Part shown: positions 34,378-43,561 of the stretch, piece by piece
How the letters are laid out: the number at the start of each line of letters is the position of its first letter
How positions within the stretch are numbered: position 1 is the first letter of the stretch
Assembly (NCBI GenBank): GCA_964635325.1
Contig: CAZWOL010000005.1
Coordinates: 10,559-74,558 of the forward strand
DNA from: BOG-1112 sp964635325
Lineage (GTDB): Bacteria > Bdellovibrionota_B > Oligoflexia > Oligoflexales > Bog-1112
DNA length: 64,000 bases
Direction: 5' to 3'
Notes under the pieces: model-generated
Databases searched by the model: none
The model's input: only the letters and a program-made list of their open reading frames with translations
What the model was told of the DNA's origin: nothing
Translations under genes and position numbers: made by a program

Positions 34378-34965
34378 TTAGAGGAATTGAGGATTCAGGC
34401 TAAGGGCGTGGGTGAGTCTCTTTATATAATCTGAGTCTGAAATTTCTATGGCCCCCAAACTTTCAAGATGCGGGGTTAGAAACTGTATTTCTAAGAGCGA
34501 AAAGCCCTGCTGACGTAGATGTTCCGTAAGTGCATATAAAGCTACTTTTGATGCGTCCGTCACAAAATGAAACATCGACTCGGCAAAAAATGCTCCGGCA
34601 AGACCTACACCATAAGTTCCACCCGCAAGCTTGTCGTCACACCATACTTCGACAGAATGAGCATAGCCAAGCTCGAAAAGTCGACAGTACGCATCTATAA
34701 ACTCATTGTTGATCCAGGTGTCAGGATGCAGAGCGCAGCATTCCATGATTTTTTGAAAATCCTGGTCAAAGCTAATTTGAAAGCTTTGCTTATTCAAACG
34801 TCGACGGAAGGAATGTGAGACATGAAAAGCATCGAGTGGGAGTATCGCACGCGGGTCTGGTCTGTACCAAAGAATGTCATCGCTATGCGAGTCAGGCATG
34901 GGAAAGTAGCCCTGTGAGTACGCGGAAAGAAGGAGCGAAGGATTCAGTCGTACTTTTTTACGCAT
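34378..34965 (-). CDS. aat: Leucyl/phenylalanyl-tRNA-protein transferase
   Basis: Attaches Leu or Phe to proteins with N-terminal Arg or Lys, marking them for ClpS/ClpAP (N-degron pathway). Family motifs are clear: AYSQGYFPMPD, LWYRPDPRAILPLDAFHVSHSFRR, TWINNEFIDAYCRLFELGYAHSVEVW, GGTYGVGLAGAFFAESMFH, and the C-terminal EIQFLTPHLESLGAIEI. Length (195) is close to standard. It lies 11 bases after dedA in the cluster, with no evident functional tie to it. Confidence 0.95.
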   Translation of the reverse strand: MRKKVRLNPSLLLSAYSQGYFPMPDSHSDDILWYRPDPRAILPLDAFHVSHSFRRRLNKQSFQISFDQDFQKIMECCALHPDTWINNEFIDAYCRLFELGYAHSVEVWCDDKLAGGTYGVGLAGAFFAESMFHFVTDASKVALYALTEHLRQQGFSLLEIQFLTPHLESLGAIEISDSDYIKRLTHALSLNPQFL

Positions 34966-34976
34966 TTAGATACGCT

Positions 34977-35606
34977 TTAATTTTCCTCAAGTTTGGTAGA
35001 AATCTTCTTCTTAAAAAACCAAGCAATCAGAGCTGCTATAATAAGGGCACCAAGTACACTGAATATACCTATTTTGAGTTGGTGCATCTTGTGTTCAAGC
35101 ATTTCTAAATTCGAACCAAATAAGAAGCCGAGCCAGACCCACAGTGGTACAGAAATAATAGCTGCTAGACCATCAAGTAAGAAAAATTTCCATGCAGGAA
35201 CCTTGTAAATTCCTGAGGTGAGAAAAAGAGGCATGCGGAGTCCTGGCATAAAACGCGCAAGGAAAATAACTTTGTCTCCGTATTTCGAAAACCAGTATTG
35301 GATCTTCTTATCTCGATCTTTTTTTAGCAGACTTTTAAACAGACGCAGCGTCTTAATGCGTTCACCTGCCTTAAAACCCATAAAATAGATGATGCCATCA
35401 CCGATCAAGACACCAGCCATACATACACCAAGTGTTACCCAGGGGTTGGTGACTGTATGAGAGGCCAGTATGCCTGCCGTAACCAAGATAATATCTTCAG
35501 GGATAGGCAGACCAAAACCACATAAGAGTAAGATCGAAAACATGATCGTATAAGCAAGATGCCCATACGGCATTAGAAATTCTAGTAGGTCAATGATAAG
35601 ACGCAT
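34977..35606 (-). CDS. DedA/SNARE-associated family membrane protein
   Basis: DedA proteins are undecaprenyl-phosphate or lipid flippases/scramblases of the inner membrane. The protein (about 209 residues from ATG 35606) shows the family features: GFGLPIPEDIILVTAG re-entrant segment, FSKYGDKVIFLARFMPGLRMPLFLTSG, and a C-terminal helix with a Lys-rich end. GGAG upstream of the chosen ATG, together with a 17-base overlap with the preceding gene, indicates translational coupling. Longer frames reach 35669 but extend into the upstream gene. Placement beside isoprenoid genes suits a lipid-carrier role. Confidence 0.9.
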   Translation of the reverse strand: MRLIIDLLEFLMPYGHLAYTIMFSILLLCGFGLPIPEDIILVTAGILASHTVTNPWVTLGVCMAGVLIGDGIIYFMGFKAGERIKTLRLFKSLLKKDRDKKIQYWFSKYGDKVIFLARFMPGLRMPLFLTSGIYKVPAWKFFLLDGLAAIISVPLWVWLGFLFGSNLEMLEHKMHQLKIGIFSVLGALIIAALIAWFFKKKISTKLEEN

Positions 35607-37803
35607 GTTCTCCAGCTCCTTGTGTACCATCCCAGTTAAGACTGAGGTAGGTACTCTGTTCCATTTCATTGCGAGTCATTTCGTGTACAGGAACATGTCG
35701 CAAATCAGACGGACTTTCAAGCAGATCTTCCCATTGCGCTGGAACTGCTCTGAAATGGCTGTCGCGCAAGCTTGGTCGCATGCCGACTGATGCAATCTCT
35801 TCATATATACGGGCGAGTGGCTTGCTATTTTTCGGCAAAATACCAAAGTCGTCAGCGCCTGCAAGTAGTAGTAGAGGAGCGTATTTTTCTTGTCCCCTCA
35901 GTAAGTCTTGTCCACCCTCACCTCGAAGGTGCACATCGCGACTCGAGGGAAGACGCTGCAGTGGTACAATTACATGCTCAATGTTGGGACAGGCAATGCG
36001 CACCAAAGCGACCGCTCTCATATACTCCTGCGCTGTCACCCAACTGTCTGCAGCAGGTTCTACAAATATAGCAGCAATCCCCTGCGTCTCCATCTGCACA
36101 TTACGCAGTGCTACAATGCGCTCGATAAAGGTTTTCCACAGTGGGAAAAGTTCGGTCGGAGGACTGTTGACTTCGACTTTTGCGATACTGAGTAAGCCCT
36201 GCTTATGAGCGGTGCGATGGAGGTTCGAGATCTCACGATGCGTGAGGCTTGCTTCATTTTCATCCAAAGAACTCGAAAAGACTTTGATGCCCAGATCCCG
36301 TAGCTGAAGGAAAATTTCGTCAAGAGTGAGTGTTGAGTCTTGCAGAATTTTCCATATGCTGACAAAACCTGCGAGTACTACCGAATGTTTTTGTTGCTGC
36401 AAATTGGATGCCGCTTTGAGGAGCGAACCCACACTCAGTTTCGTCTGTTCATGGTCGACGCTAGCAAGGTCGAGCAGCAGATGTGACCCTTCGCTAAGGT
36501 TCTTTGGTTCTAAGGCGTCTTGTATTTTGATGTCTTGGGCCAGAGAGAAAGTAGCCTGGTCATGTGGAATATAGTGATTACGTATGCTTTGCGCCGTCAT
36601 CGCAAGCGAAAAAAGATCTCCCTGTTCTGCAAGCAGATAGAGTTCTTCTGTGCTCAGTAACTCACGTTGACTTGCTCTGTGGAGGAGTGTTCGTAGCTGA
36701 TCTACGTTTTTGCTAACAGAAGCATTGGCATTTTCGCTACCAATCCATTGGTAAAGAGTATCCCGTTCTTGGGGATTTTTACGCGATTTTAAGATGAGGC
36801 GTTTGATGCTTTTTTTCTGCATTCCAATACCAGCACGGCTGCCGGCCATGTTGGAGATTTTTTCGTCATTAACAGTGCCATCCATGTCGTTGGCACCAAA
36901 ATGCAAACCAAGTTGTGCAATATCTTGCCCAAGCATGACCCAGTAGGATTTAATTTGTTTGAAGTTGTCGAGATAGAGTCGTGCAACAGCAATTGTCTTT
37001 AAATCATCTGCACCAAACGTATAACGCTCAATGCCCATTTCATTGTTATGCGGTTGAAACGCAAGTGGAATGAAGCAATTGAATCCGTTTGTCTCATCTT
37101 GCAAGGTTCTGAGCTGTCTATAATGGTAGACGCGGTGTGCATAACTTTCGACATGTCCATAAAGCATGGTGCAGTTGCTAGCTATACCCATCTGGTGTGC
37201 GGTTCGATGTATTCCGATCCAGTCTTCGGTCGAGAGTTTTGCAGTGATAAGGTCACGACAGTCTGGGTGGAATATTTCAGCACCACCACCAGGCATCGAG
37301 TTGAGACCTGCATCTTTGAGTATGAGCAAGACATCGGAGTGTGGTTTGCGTGATTTGCGTGAAAGCCAATCAATCTCGACTGCAGTCAGTGCTTTGATGT
37401 GTATGTTGGGAAAACGGGTGCGAATAGCACGGAACATCTCTGCAAAATAATCAAGACCCCAACGAGGGTGTAGGCCGCCGACCATGTGAAGTTCTTTGGC
37501 ACCGTTAGAGATCGCATGATCTGCTTTTTGCAACACTTCATCGAGTGTATAGGCATAGGCCCCTGGCTCACCAGGTTTGCGTGAAAAACTACAGAATTTG
37601 CAGGTCATCACACAGATATTCGTTGGATTGAGATGGGAGTTCATGTTGTAGAAGACCACATCTTTATTCTTGCGATAGTTGACAATATCCGCAAGTTGTC
37701 CGATCTCAAAGAGTCGAGGAGATTCAAATAGAAAAATAGCATCTTCATCTGAGATGCGAACACCATTCAGGATCTTTTCGCGGATCCTTTCAAACTCAGT
37801 CAT
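35590..37803 (-). CDS. mqnE: Aminofutalosine synthase (MqnE-like) fused to a cysteine-less second radical-SAM-like half
   Basis: 737 residues, about twice the family length. Residues 1-360 are a complete aminofutalosine synthase of the futalosine menaquinone pathway. The [4Fe-4S] motif is C64-x3-C68-x2-C71, followed by MVGGLHP, LNSMPGGGAEIFHP, MLYGHVES and FGANDMDGTVNDEKI. Residues 370-700 repeat the architecture without the cluster: ELLSTEELYLLAEQG (start), DEIFLQLRDLGIKVFSSSLDE, LHRTAHKQG, ALRNVQMETQGIAAIFVEP, and ADDFGILPKN...EIASVGMRPSLRDSHF (end). These resemble MqnC/MqnE C-terminal motifs. The only Cys in this half is in RIACPNI. Whether the second half is structural, regulatory or binds substrate is unknown. 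Confidence 0.88.
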   Translation of the reverse strand: MTEFERIREKILNGVRISDEDAIFLFESPRLFEIGQLADIVNYRKNKDVVFYNMNSHLNPTNICVMTCKFCSFSRKPGEPGAYAYTLDEVLQKADHAISNGAKELHMVGGLHPRWGLDYFAEMFRAIRTRFPNIHIKALTAVEIDWLSRKSRKPHSDVLLILKDAGLNSMPGGGAEIFHPDCRDLITAKLSTEDWIGIHRTAHQMGIASNCTMLYGHVESYAHRVYHYRQLRTLQDETNGFNCFIPLAFQPHNNEMGIERYTFGADDLKTIAVARLYLDNFKQIKSYWVMLGQDIAQLGLHFGANDMDGTVNDEKISNMAGSRAGIGMQKKSIKRLILKSRKNPQERDTLYQWIGSENANASVSKNVDQLRTLLHRASQRELLSTEELYLLAEQGDLFSLAMTAQSIRNHYIPHDQATFSLAQDIKIQDALEPKNLSEGSHLLLDLASVDHEQTKLSVGSLLKAASNLQQQKHSVVLAGFVSIWKILQDSTLTLDEIFLQLRDLGIKVFSSSLDENEASLTHREISNLHRTAHKQGLLSIAKVEVNSPPTELFPLWKTFIERIVALRNVQMETQGIAAIFVEPAADSWVTAQEYMRAVALVRIACPNIEHVIVPLQRLPSSRDVHLRGEGGQDLLRGQEKYAPLLLLAGADDFGILPKNSKPLARIYEEIASVGMRPSLRDSHFRAVPAQWEDLLESPSDLRHVPVHEMTRNEMEQSTYLSLNWDGTQGAGEHASYH

Positions 37804-37836
37804 TTCGAGTTCCTTATTGTTGTCAAATGCCTCGAC

Positions 37837-38856
37837 CTAGTGTGCGAGTTCGACCCAATGAACTTTATCCGCACCAAATTCCATGTTCAATTTATGTAGT
37901 GTATCAGATGCAGTTGTAGGATTTAGCAAACAGAGTATGCATCCACCACCACCCGCTCCAGTAATTTTTGCTGCCAAGGCTCCACAGCCTAAGGCTCGCT
38001 CGATGATATCGTTAAGTGCAGGAGGTACAACACCGATTTCGTGAAGTAAAGCTCCGCAGTTTTGCATCGCATCACGCATCGCTTCAAGATTTCCGCTTTC
38101 TAAAGCTTCACTGGCCTGACCTGCAATGCTGTCAAAACGTTGGATTCGTGCAGGTCCCTTTGCATCGCGGAAGAATGGAGCAGCCTCTTGTACCATCGCG
38201 AGTGTTGGAGAACGTGTGCCGCTATCAATGATCGCAAAGTTCCATGCATGCGAAATCCCTCCATCGGGGGAGGGGATTGTGCGTACATTTAAAATCTGAG
38301 GTTCTTGTCCCTTCTTGAAGAGAAGAGCTTTTTCAAGTGCAATCGTTGTCGTATCAAGGCCTGAAGGGGTTCCATGAAAACGCTTTTCCAACTGATTCGC
38401 GAAAGATGCTAGTTTGACTGCATCCAAGGATATATTTAGGAAACGAGATGTTGCTCGCAAAATGCAGACGCAAAGTGCAGCAGATGCACCTAGGCCAGCA
38501 CCAAATAGTATGTTGGACTGTCCTTCTATACGTAAGGGGAAAGGCTTAGTGTGCAAGAGCTCTAACGCTTCGTGTAGCACGTGTTGGAGATTTTCAGAGT
38601 GTGTTGTCTTTGAAGAATGACGGCGTCGACTCGGGAGCGTGGGTGGCATTGCTTGCAAGACCATTTCCAGACGCATGCTGGGTACTGGAATTGCAACTGC
38701 ACGAGCTCCATAAACGACAGCATGTTCACCCACGAGAATGACTTTGCCACAGGCATAGGCGCGGCTCGGTTCTGCAAAAGGTGAGGGTGTTATCACCAGC
38801 TCCGGATCAAGGGTCTTCAATTCGATATGAATGGCTTGCGGTCGCACTTCCCACAT
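37837..38856 (-). CDS. Mevalonate kinase-like GHMP kinase
   Basis: GHMP-fold kinase, most like mevalonate kinase, which phosphorylates mevalonate on the way to isopentenyl diphosphate. Motif I is YACGKVILVGEHAVVYG, the ATP loop is LFGAGLGASAALCVC, FHGTPSGLDTTTI is the substrate region, and motif III is AAKITGAGGGGCILCLL. It is encoded 48 bases after HMG-CoA reductase. ATG 38856 has GGGAG directly abutting it, so GTG 38847, nine bases downstream of the same box, may be the real start. Phosphomevalonate and diphosphomevalonate enzymes are not in the window. Confidence 0.88.
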   Translation of the reverse strand: MWEVRPQAIHIELKTLDPELVITPSPFAEPSRAYACGKVILVGEHAVVYGARAVAIPVPSMRLEMVLQAMPPTLPSRRRHSSKTTHSENLQHVLHEALELLHTKPFPLRIEGQSNILFGAGLGASAALCVCILRATSRFLNISLDAVKLASFANQLEKRFHGTPSGLDTTTIALEKALLFKKGQEPQILNVRTIPSPDGGISHAWNFAIIDSGTRSPTLAMVQEAAPFFRDAKGPARIQRFDSIAGQASEALESGNLEAMRDAMQNCGALLHEIGVVPPALNDIIERALGCGALAAKITGAGGGGCILCLLNPTTASDTLHKLNMEFGADKVHWVELAH

Positions 38857-38904
38857 CTCCCAGCTTACTCAGTTCCGTCCTTACTGCAATCGACCATCGC
38901 TATA

Positions 38905-40116
38905 CTAAGCAAAACCATTGGCTTGTCTCTTTATCAAGTCGAGATTTTTTTTATGCAAACCCATGTGTCCATGTTGGATGCCTTCGGTAGCTAATGCTCG
39001 CAGAGCTGAAAGGTTCTGGGCCAAGCCTACGGCGCAGACAATCTCAGCAAGTTCTTGAGCAGAAGGTTGACCCAATAGTTTGAGTGCGCTTTGGGCTGTA
39101 GGATGCAGCTTTGTTACACCCCCAACTGTTCCGACAGCCATAGGAAGTTCGATGCTGCCATGAAGGTGGCCGTTCTGAGCTTTGCGCCAAGTCGTCATGG
39201 GGCGATAGCGCCCCTCTCGACTGCAGTAGGCATGAGCCCCTGCTTCGATGGCTCGCCAATCATTTGCGGTAGCAATGAGAACAGGGTCTATTCCGTTCAT
39301 TACACCTTTGTTATGAGTTGCGGCTCTGTAGGGGTCATAGAATGCAAATTCCCAAGCTTTGACAATACGGTCAATAACGTAGGAGCCATCGGGTTGGTGA
39401 GCTTGCGTGAAGGCTTCGGGAGGGATCATGCATTCTGCAAAAGCCATTCGTCGATCCGTCAAGTTGGTGAGGATGCGAAGTCCTAACTCACAGCCTGGAA
39501 AAAGCTCAGGCATAAAAGTCGATAGTTTTTCGACCATAGTGTTGACGATGTTTGCACCCATTGCATTGCCTGTATTTACATGCAAGAGGATGACGAGGCT
39601 TTGAATCTCAGGAATCCAGTACCAAGTTAGATCCTTAGCGCCTCCTCCCCGACGTAAGAGCCGGTCTTGGCCGCGGTTTGCATAGGCAATTAAATGGTTT
39701 TTTTGTTCTGTGAGTATTGTGTTGAAGTCGCAGTTGTTGTCTTTGAGAAGCAACTGGATTTGGCCCGTCATAATAGGTTCAGTGCTTCGTGTTTGAAAGC
39801 CACCACCATAGCGAGCCAGTTTTGCGCCATGGCTTGCTGCTGCAATGACACTGGTCTCTTCAACAGCCATCGGAATCAGAAGGTCTTTGCCATTGATGCA
39901 AAAATTTGTTGCAATTCCCAGAGGTAAGCTAAAGCAGCCTACTGCATTCTCAATAAAAATATCGACAAGTTCGCCGTTTAAAGACCCAAAATGACTAAGA
40001 GCTGCCTTCTCCTCTGAATTGAGATGAGAAAAACGTGCACTGATATCAGCGCGTTCGCTGACAGGAAGCGCATAGAAACCAGGGAGTCGTGATGATCCTT
40101 CTCGGTGTGATTCCAA
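38905..40116 (-). CDS. mvaA: Class II hydroxymethylglutaryl-CoA reductase
   Basis: Interconverts HMG-CoA and mevalonate. Class II hallmarks are visible: ENAVGCFSLPLGIATNFCINGKDLLIPMAVEE with the catalytic Glu, ILTNLTDRRMAFAECMIP, ATANDWRAIEAGAHAYC, GTVGGVTKLHPTA, and the terminal catalytic His in IQHGHMGLH. Length (403) fits the bacterial soluble form. The start is TTG 40116, with GGAG eight bases upstream. Class II enzymes can run in either direction; pairing with mevalonate kinase argues for biosynthesis. First gene of the minus-strand cluster. Confidence 0.93.
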   Translation of the reverse strand: MESHREGSSRLPGFYALPVSERADISARFSHLNSEEKAALSHFGSLNGELVDIFIENAVGCFSLPLGIATNFCINGKDLLIPMAVEETSVIAAASHGAKLARYGGGFQTRSTEPIMTGQIQLLLKDNNCDFNTILTEQKNHLIAYANRGQDRLLRRGGGAKDLTWYWIPEIQSLVILLHVNTGNAMGANIVNTMVEKLSTFMPELFPGCELGLRILTNLTDRRMAFAECMIPPEAFTQAHQPDGSYVIDRIVKAWEFAFYDPYRAATHNKGVMNGIDPVLIATANDWRAIEAGAHAYCSREGRYRPMTTWRKAQNGHLHGSIELPMAVGTVGGVTKLHPTAQSALKLLGQPSAQELAEIVCAVGLAQNLSALRALATEGIQHGHMGLHKKNLDLIKRQANGFA

Positions 40117-40306
40117 GTTTTAAACTCCTTGCATGATTTTGGGACAAAAAAAGACGGACAGGCGTGGATTTGTCCTATCATAAATCGAGCCGTAGGTCTT
40201 TAGGGATTTTCGCGAGGCCTCGTGTAAGTCTGCTGCTGCCGCAAACCTCTAAACGTGCGAAAATGAAGGGATAGGCTCATGTGATAGAAAGAAGAAGGAT
40301 CAGGCG

Positions 40307-41116
40307 TTGATTCAATTTAAACATATTAGCAAAAAATATGACGGCGTCAGCGTATTGAAGGACCTAAGCTTTAGTGTTGCGCCCGGAGAACGTCTCAGCC
40401 TAATTGGACCAGGAAGTTGCGGCAAAACGACCGTGCTGAAATTGCTTCTCGGACTCGAACGTCCTAATGCCGGGACTGCATTTCTTCTAGACACCGACAT
40501 GACTCATGCGAGCGATGCAGAGAAAGAAGTCGTCTGTCGTCGTGTTGGTATGGCTTTTCAGCAGGGCGGTCTCTTTGACTTTATGACGGTGCGAGAGAAC
40601 ATGATGTTCGCAATGGAACACATGACCAAACAAACACCTGAAGAACGAGAAAATCAGCTAAAACGTTTGCTTGCTGGGGTCAAGCTACCGTGGACTGCAG
40701 ATATGTTTCCCCATGAACTTTCTGGGGGGATGAAGCGACGGGTGGGAATTGCACGTGCGCTCTGCACGGACCCAGAAGTTGCTATTTTTGATGAGCCCAC
40801 TGCAGGCCTAGATCCAGTGACATCGACGATCATTTTGCAAATGATCAATGAACTGGGTGGCAGCAAACAAACGAGTATGTTGGTCGCAACGTCGAATGTT
40901 GAAATTGCAATTCGTTTTGCAGATCGTCTTCTCATACTTCGCGATGGCAAAGTTGAGGGTGATGGGCCATGGCGAGAGTTGTTGGTGAGTGGTAGTGAGT
41001 GGGTTCAGCATTTTCTTTCGGTGCGCCTCATCGGTCTTGATATTGAATATGCAAAGGGTCTTGACTTACCTAAGACATTCATCGAAAAACATTGGCTCGA
41101 AACTGCACACCCATAG
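40307..41116 (+). CDS. ABC transporter ATP-binding protein, MlaF-like
   Basis: 269-residue ABC ATPase. Walker A is GPGSCGKTTVLK, Q-loop AFQQGGLFDFMTV, signature ELSGGMKRR, Walker B EVAIFDEPTAGLDP, and the switch position is in ATSNVEIA, where the usual His is replaced by Asn (SN instead of TH). The LSGGMKRRVGIARAL/TAGLDP pattern is typical of the MlaF lipid-transport branch. The permease and MCE partners are not adjacent; instead the acyltransferase gene overlaps. The start is TTG 40307. Because the switch His is missing, ATP turnover may be altered. That residue call should be checked by alignment. Confidence 0.82.
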   Translation: MIQFKHISKKYDGVSVLKDLSFSVAPGERLSLIGPGSCGKTTVLKLLLGLERPNAGTAFLLDTDMTHASDAEKEVVCRRVGMAFQQGGLFDFMTVRENMMFAMEHMTKQTPEERENQLKRLLAGVKLPWTADMFPHELSGGMKRRVGIARALCTDPEVAIFDEPTAGLDPVTSTIILQMINELGGSKQTSMLVATSNVEIAIRFADRLLILRDGKVEGDGPWRELLVSGSEWVQHFLSVRLIGLDIEYAKGLDLPKTFIEKHWLETAHP

Positions 41117-41976
41117 GACACCGCTTGTATTACTTCATTAATTTCATTTCTCTGTGTTTGCGTCAAATGTCTGCTCGTCAATTGGACAAACTAGCGCATT
41201 TTCTAACATTCGTTTGCTTTCGTCTTTTTCATATACGACGCAAACTAATTTTGCAAAATCTTGAAATAGCATTTGGTACAGAGAAGAGTGCCGAAGAGAA
41301 AGCAAAAATTGCAGAGTCTTGTTTCTATCATTTTATTCTGACCGGACTAGAGTTTCTATACTACCGTAACGGAGACATCTCACAGAATATGATGATCAAG
41401 GATGCAGAACCTTTGCAAGAAGCCCTAAAACGAGGTGAAGGAGCCTATATCATTGCGATGCATATGAGCAATTGGGAGGCTTCTGCAAGCGGGGTGGCTA
41501 AACAGATTGTTCCCGTCAATGTAGTCGTAAAAAAAGTGGGCTCACCAGGGATCAATCGTTTTGTCACAGAACTGCGTGCTAGAAATGGCATGAAGGTTGT
41601 ACAGCGCAAGTCGACAGGAGATGCTGTGCGCACCATGCGGAAGAGTTTGAAAAACAACGAAGCAGTTGCAGTGATTCTTGACCAAGCTCGACCAGGCGAA
41701 CCTTTTTTGCCATTCTTTGCTAAGCCTGCAAAGACGAACACAAGCTTTACAGCAATCTACGCTCGTATCAAAGCTCCAGTCTTCATGGCTTTCTCTACGC
41801 GCACAGCGTTTGGAGAGCATGTCTTGCATTTTCAACCCGAAATTATTTTGCAAGACACCGGAGATGCAAAGAAAGATGTGATTCAAAATTCTATACATTT
41901 AAATCATGCAATTGAACAATGCATACGCCAATGTCCCGAACAATATTTTTGGCTTCACGACCGTTGGAAGAGCTGA
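41092..41976 (+). CDS. Lipid A acyltransferase (LpxL/HtrB family)
   Basis: Inner-membrane enzyme that adds a secondary acyl chain to lipid A. The catalytic HX4E motif is HMSNWE, with an N-terminal hydrophobic anchor (LYYFINFISLCLRQM). Other family blocks: NLEIAFG, FLYYRNGD, NVVVKKVGSPGINRFV, MKVVQRKSTGDAVRTMRKSL, VILDQARP..PFF, and HDRWKS at the end. The frame opens at TTG 41092, overlapping the ABC gene by 25 bases. TTG 41125 or ATG 41167 could be the true start. Confidence 0.9.
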   Translation: MARNCTPIGHRLYYFINFISLCLRQMSARQLDKLAHFLTFVCFRLFHIRRKLILQNLEIAFGTEKSAEEKAKIAESCFYHFILTGLEFLYYRNGDISQNMMIKDAEPLQEALKRGEGAYIIAMHMSNWEASASGVAKQIVPVNVVVKKVGSPGINRFVTELRARNGMKVVQRKSTGDAVRTMRKSLKNNEAVAVILDQARPGEPFLPFFAKPAKTNTSFTAIYARIKAPVFMAFSTRTAFGEHVLHFQPEIILQDTGDAKKDVIQNSIHLNHAIEQCIRQCPEQYFWLHDRWKS

Positions 41977-41987
41977 ACGCAGAATTC

Positions 41988-42102
41988 TGTCACACCGAAC
42001 GAGTAGGTCATCTCGAACGAATTGCAAAGCACCTCACGACTACATTCAGGGCAGGCTCCGTCGAAGGATCGTCTGCTTAGCCAATGTTTAGCATCGATTC
42101 GG
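41988..42102 (+). repeat. Dispersed intergenic repeat, copy C
   Basis: Divergent copy ending in GTCTGCTTAGCCAATGT and GCATCGATTCGG, shared with copies D and E. Lies in the 287-base gap before the lectin gene. Confidence 0.7.
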
Positions 42103-42263
42103 AAAAATTCCCTGCTTGGTCATCAATAAGAAGAATACTCAATCAAATCATTTGACGACCAGATGAATCTGCTATAAATCGAAGTCTCTCTACTGAGAAG
42201 AGGCTCAATCCCGCTCAATAATTCAACTCAGAATTTTTCGATTTTCCTTGAAAGGGCATGATA

Positions 42264-43541
42264 ATGGCATCTTTAAGCATACGTTCATCCTTATTATTCC
42301 TCGCACTATTCATTCAAAATAGCACCCTAATTGCAGGAATTGACGATATTTCACAAATTTCACTATCAAATCAATATTCAATATCGACGGTTCATAATAA
42401 TCGCTGTCTCGATGTCGAAGGTTTCTCTCTTGCAGACTCTACGCCAGTACAGATTTGGGATTGTCATGCGTCGGGCAATCAAAAAGTTCGTTTCATTCCA
42501 ACTGCAGTTAGCGACGTTTTTGAAATACAATTTGTACATAGCGGAAAGTGTCTGGATGTCGCAAATCGGGGGGAGAGCAACGGCACTCCTCTCCAACAGT
42601 CTGACTGTCATCATGGGGTTAATCAGCAATTCAAGTTCATTCCAGATGGCTACTTTTTTCGAGTGCAGAATTTTAATGGGAAATTCCTTGACTTGAATGG
42701 AAGTGCAGCAGAAAATGCAGATAAGGTCGTTCATAACGATGCTAGCAATCATGATAGCCAGAAGTTTCTTATAAGCTATGTGAATTCAGATACTCCCCCG
42801 CAAAAATTGGTTAGAATAAAAATATGCCAAGCCCTTAATATGTTGAAATCTTCTGACCAATTATTGAAAACTATGCAGGCAAAAATGCAAAGTTTAGATT
42901 TACTTCGAACGGAGTGGTGTAATACATTGCTCCCCTCAGATAGAAAACTTCAGTCCATAAGAAAAGAAGTTGAAAAGTTAAAAAATCAGCTTGGCAACCA
43001 ACGTGCTTCACAGAACGTTGACAAGATTAATGCATTAATCAGACAGCATAATCAGTTGCATAATGAAATCACTCCGAAAATTGAAAGCTGGCAGTCTGAA
43101 ACCAAAGCATCAAGGACACTCTTTGATCTTGCAAAAAATCCCTTTCAAGAAGGTATGAGCACTCTTGAAAAAGAGCTACATCGGTATTGGGAAGAAACAG
43201 TCATAGGTGTTTTGTCGGATAGCTCAGATCATGTAGCTGGTTTTATGAATCGAAATATTGAGATGAGTGATGAAGGAAAAATGGAGGATTGCATTTCGAT
43301 ACGAATTCAATCGTTGAAATACACTTTTTCAAGTGTTATCGCTGACAACTTAAACGCATGGGAACAGTGCAAGCTCAGCAACATAAATTATTTGGCTTTG
43401 AATGCTTTCTTTAATCTTTTTTCTCCAGTAGCAAATTTAGCATATGAAGGGTGTGAGCAGTCCCTAAGCATGCGAATGCTAATGCATGCATTGTTAGTTG
43501 ATGGTTGTTTCGAAGCCAATCTCAAAAAGCGTGAACTTTAA
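42264..43541 (+). CDS. Exported ricin-type lectin-domain protein with helical C-terminal region
   Basis: About 425 residues with a signal peptide (MASLSIRSSLLFLALFIQNS...). Residues about 38-175 form a ricin-B-type beta-trefoil: three repeats, each beginning with a cysteine- or Leu-Asp-based strand (NRCLDVEGFS, GKCLDVANRGE, GKFLDLNGS) and ending in the Q-x-[FW] position (NQKVRFIP, NQQFKFIPDG, DSQKFLIS). This fold usually binds carbohydrate. The remainder is mostly helical and coiled-coil-like (SIRKEVEKLKNQLGNQRAS). ATG 42264 fits AGG spacing better than 42258. It directly precedes the toxin gene (20 bases), so it may help target or deliver it. Confidence 0.8.
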   Translation: MASLSIRSSLLFLALFIQNSTLIAGIDDISQISLSNQYSISTVHNNRCLDVEGFSLADSTPVQIWDCHASGNQKVRFIPTAVSDVFEIQFVHSGKCLDVANRGESNGTPLQQSDCHHGVNQQFKFIPDGYFFRVQNFNGKFLDLNGSAAENADKVVHNDASNHDSQKFLISYVNSDTPPQKLVRIKICQALNMLKSSDQLLKTMQAKMQSLDLLRTEWCNTLLPSDRKLQSIRKEVEKLKNQLGNQRASQNVDKINALIRQHNQLHNEITPKIESWQSETKASRTLFDLAKNPFQEGMSTLEKELHRYWEETVIGVLSDSSDHVAGFMNRNIEMSDEGKMEDCISIRIQSLKYTFSSVIADNLNAWEQCKLSNINYLALNAFFNLFSPVANLAYEGCEQSLSMRMLMHALLVDGCFEANLKKREL

Positions 43542-43561
43542 TATTTGAATGAGAGATACGT

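Noticed and set aside
35669..36571. Several plus-strand frames of 80-180 codons within the MqnE fusion
   Set aside because: Antisense of a continuous gene with recognisable motifs; composition does not look coding.
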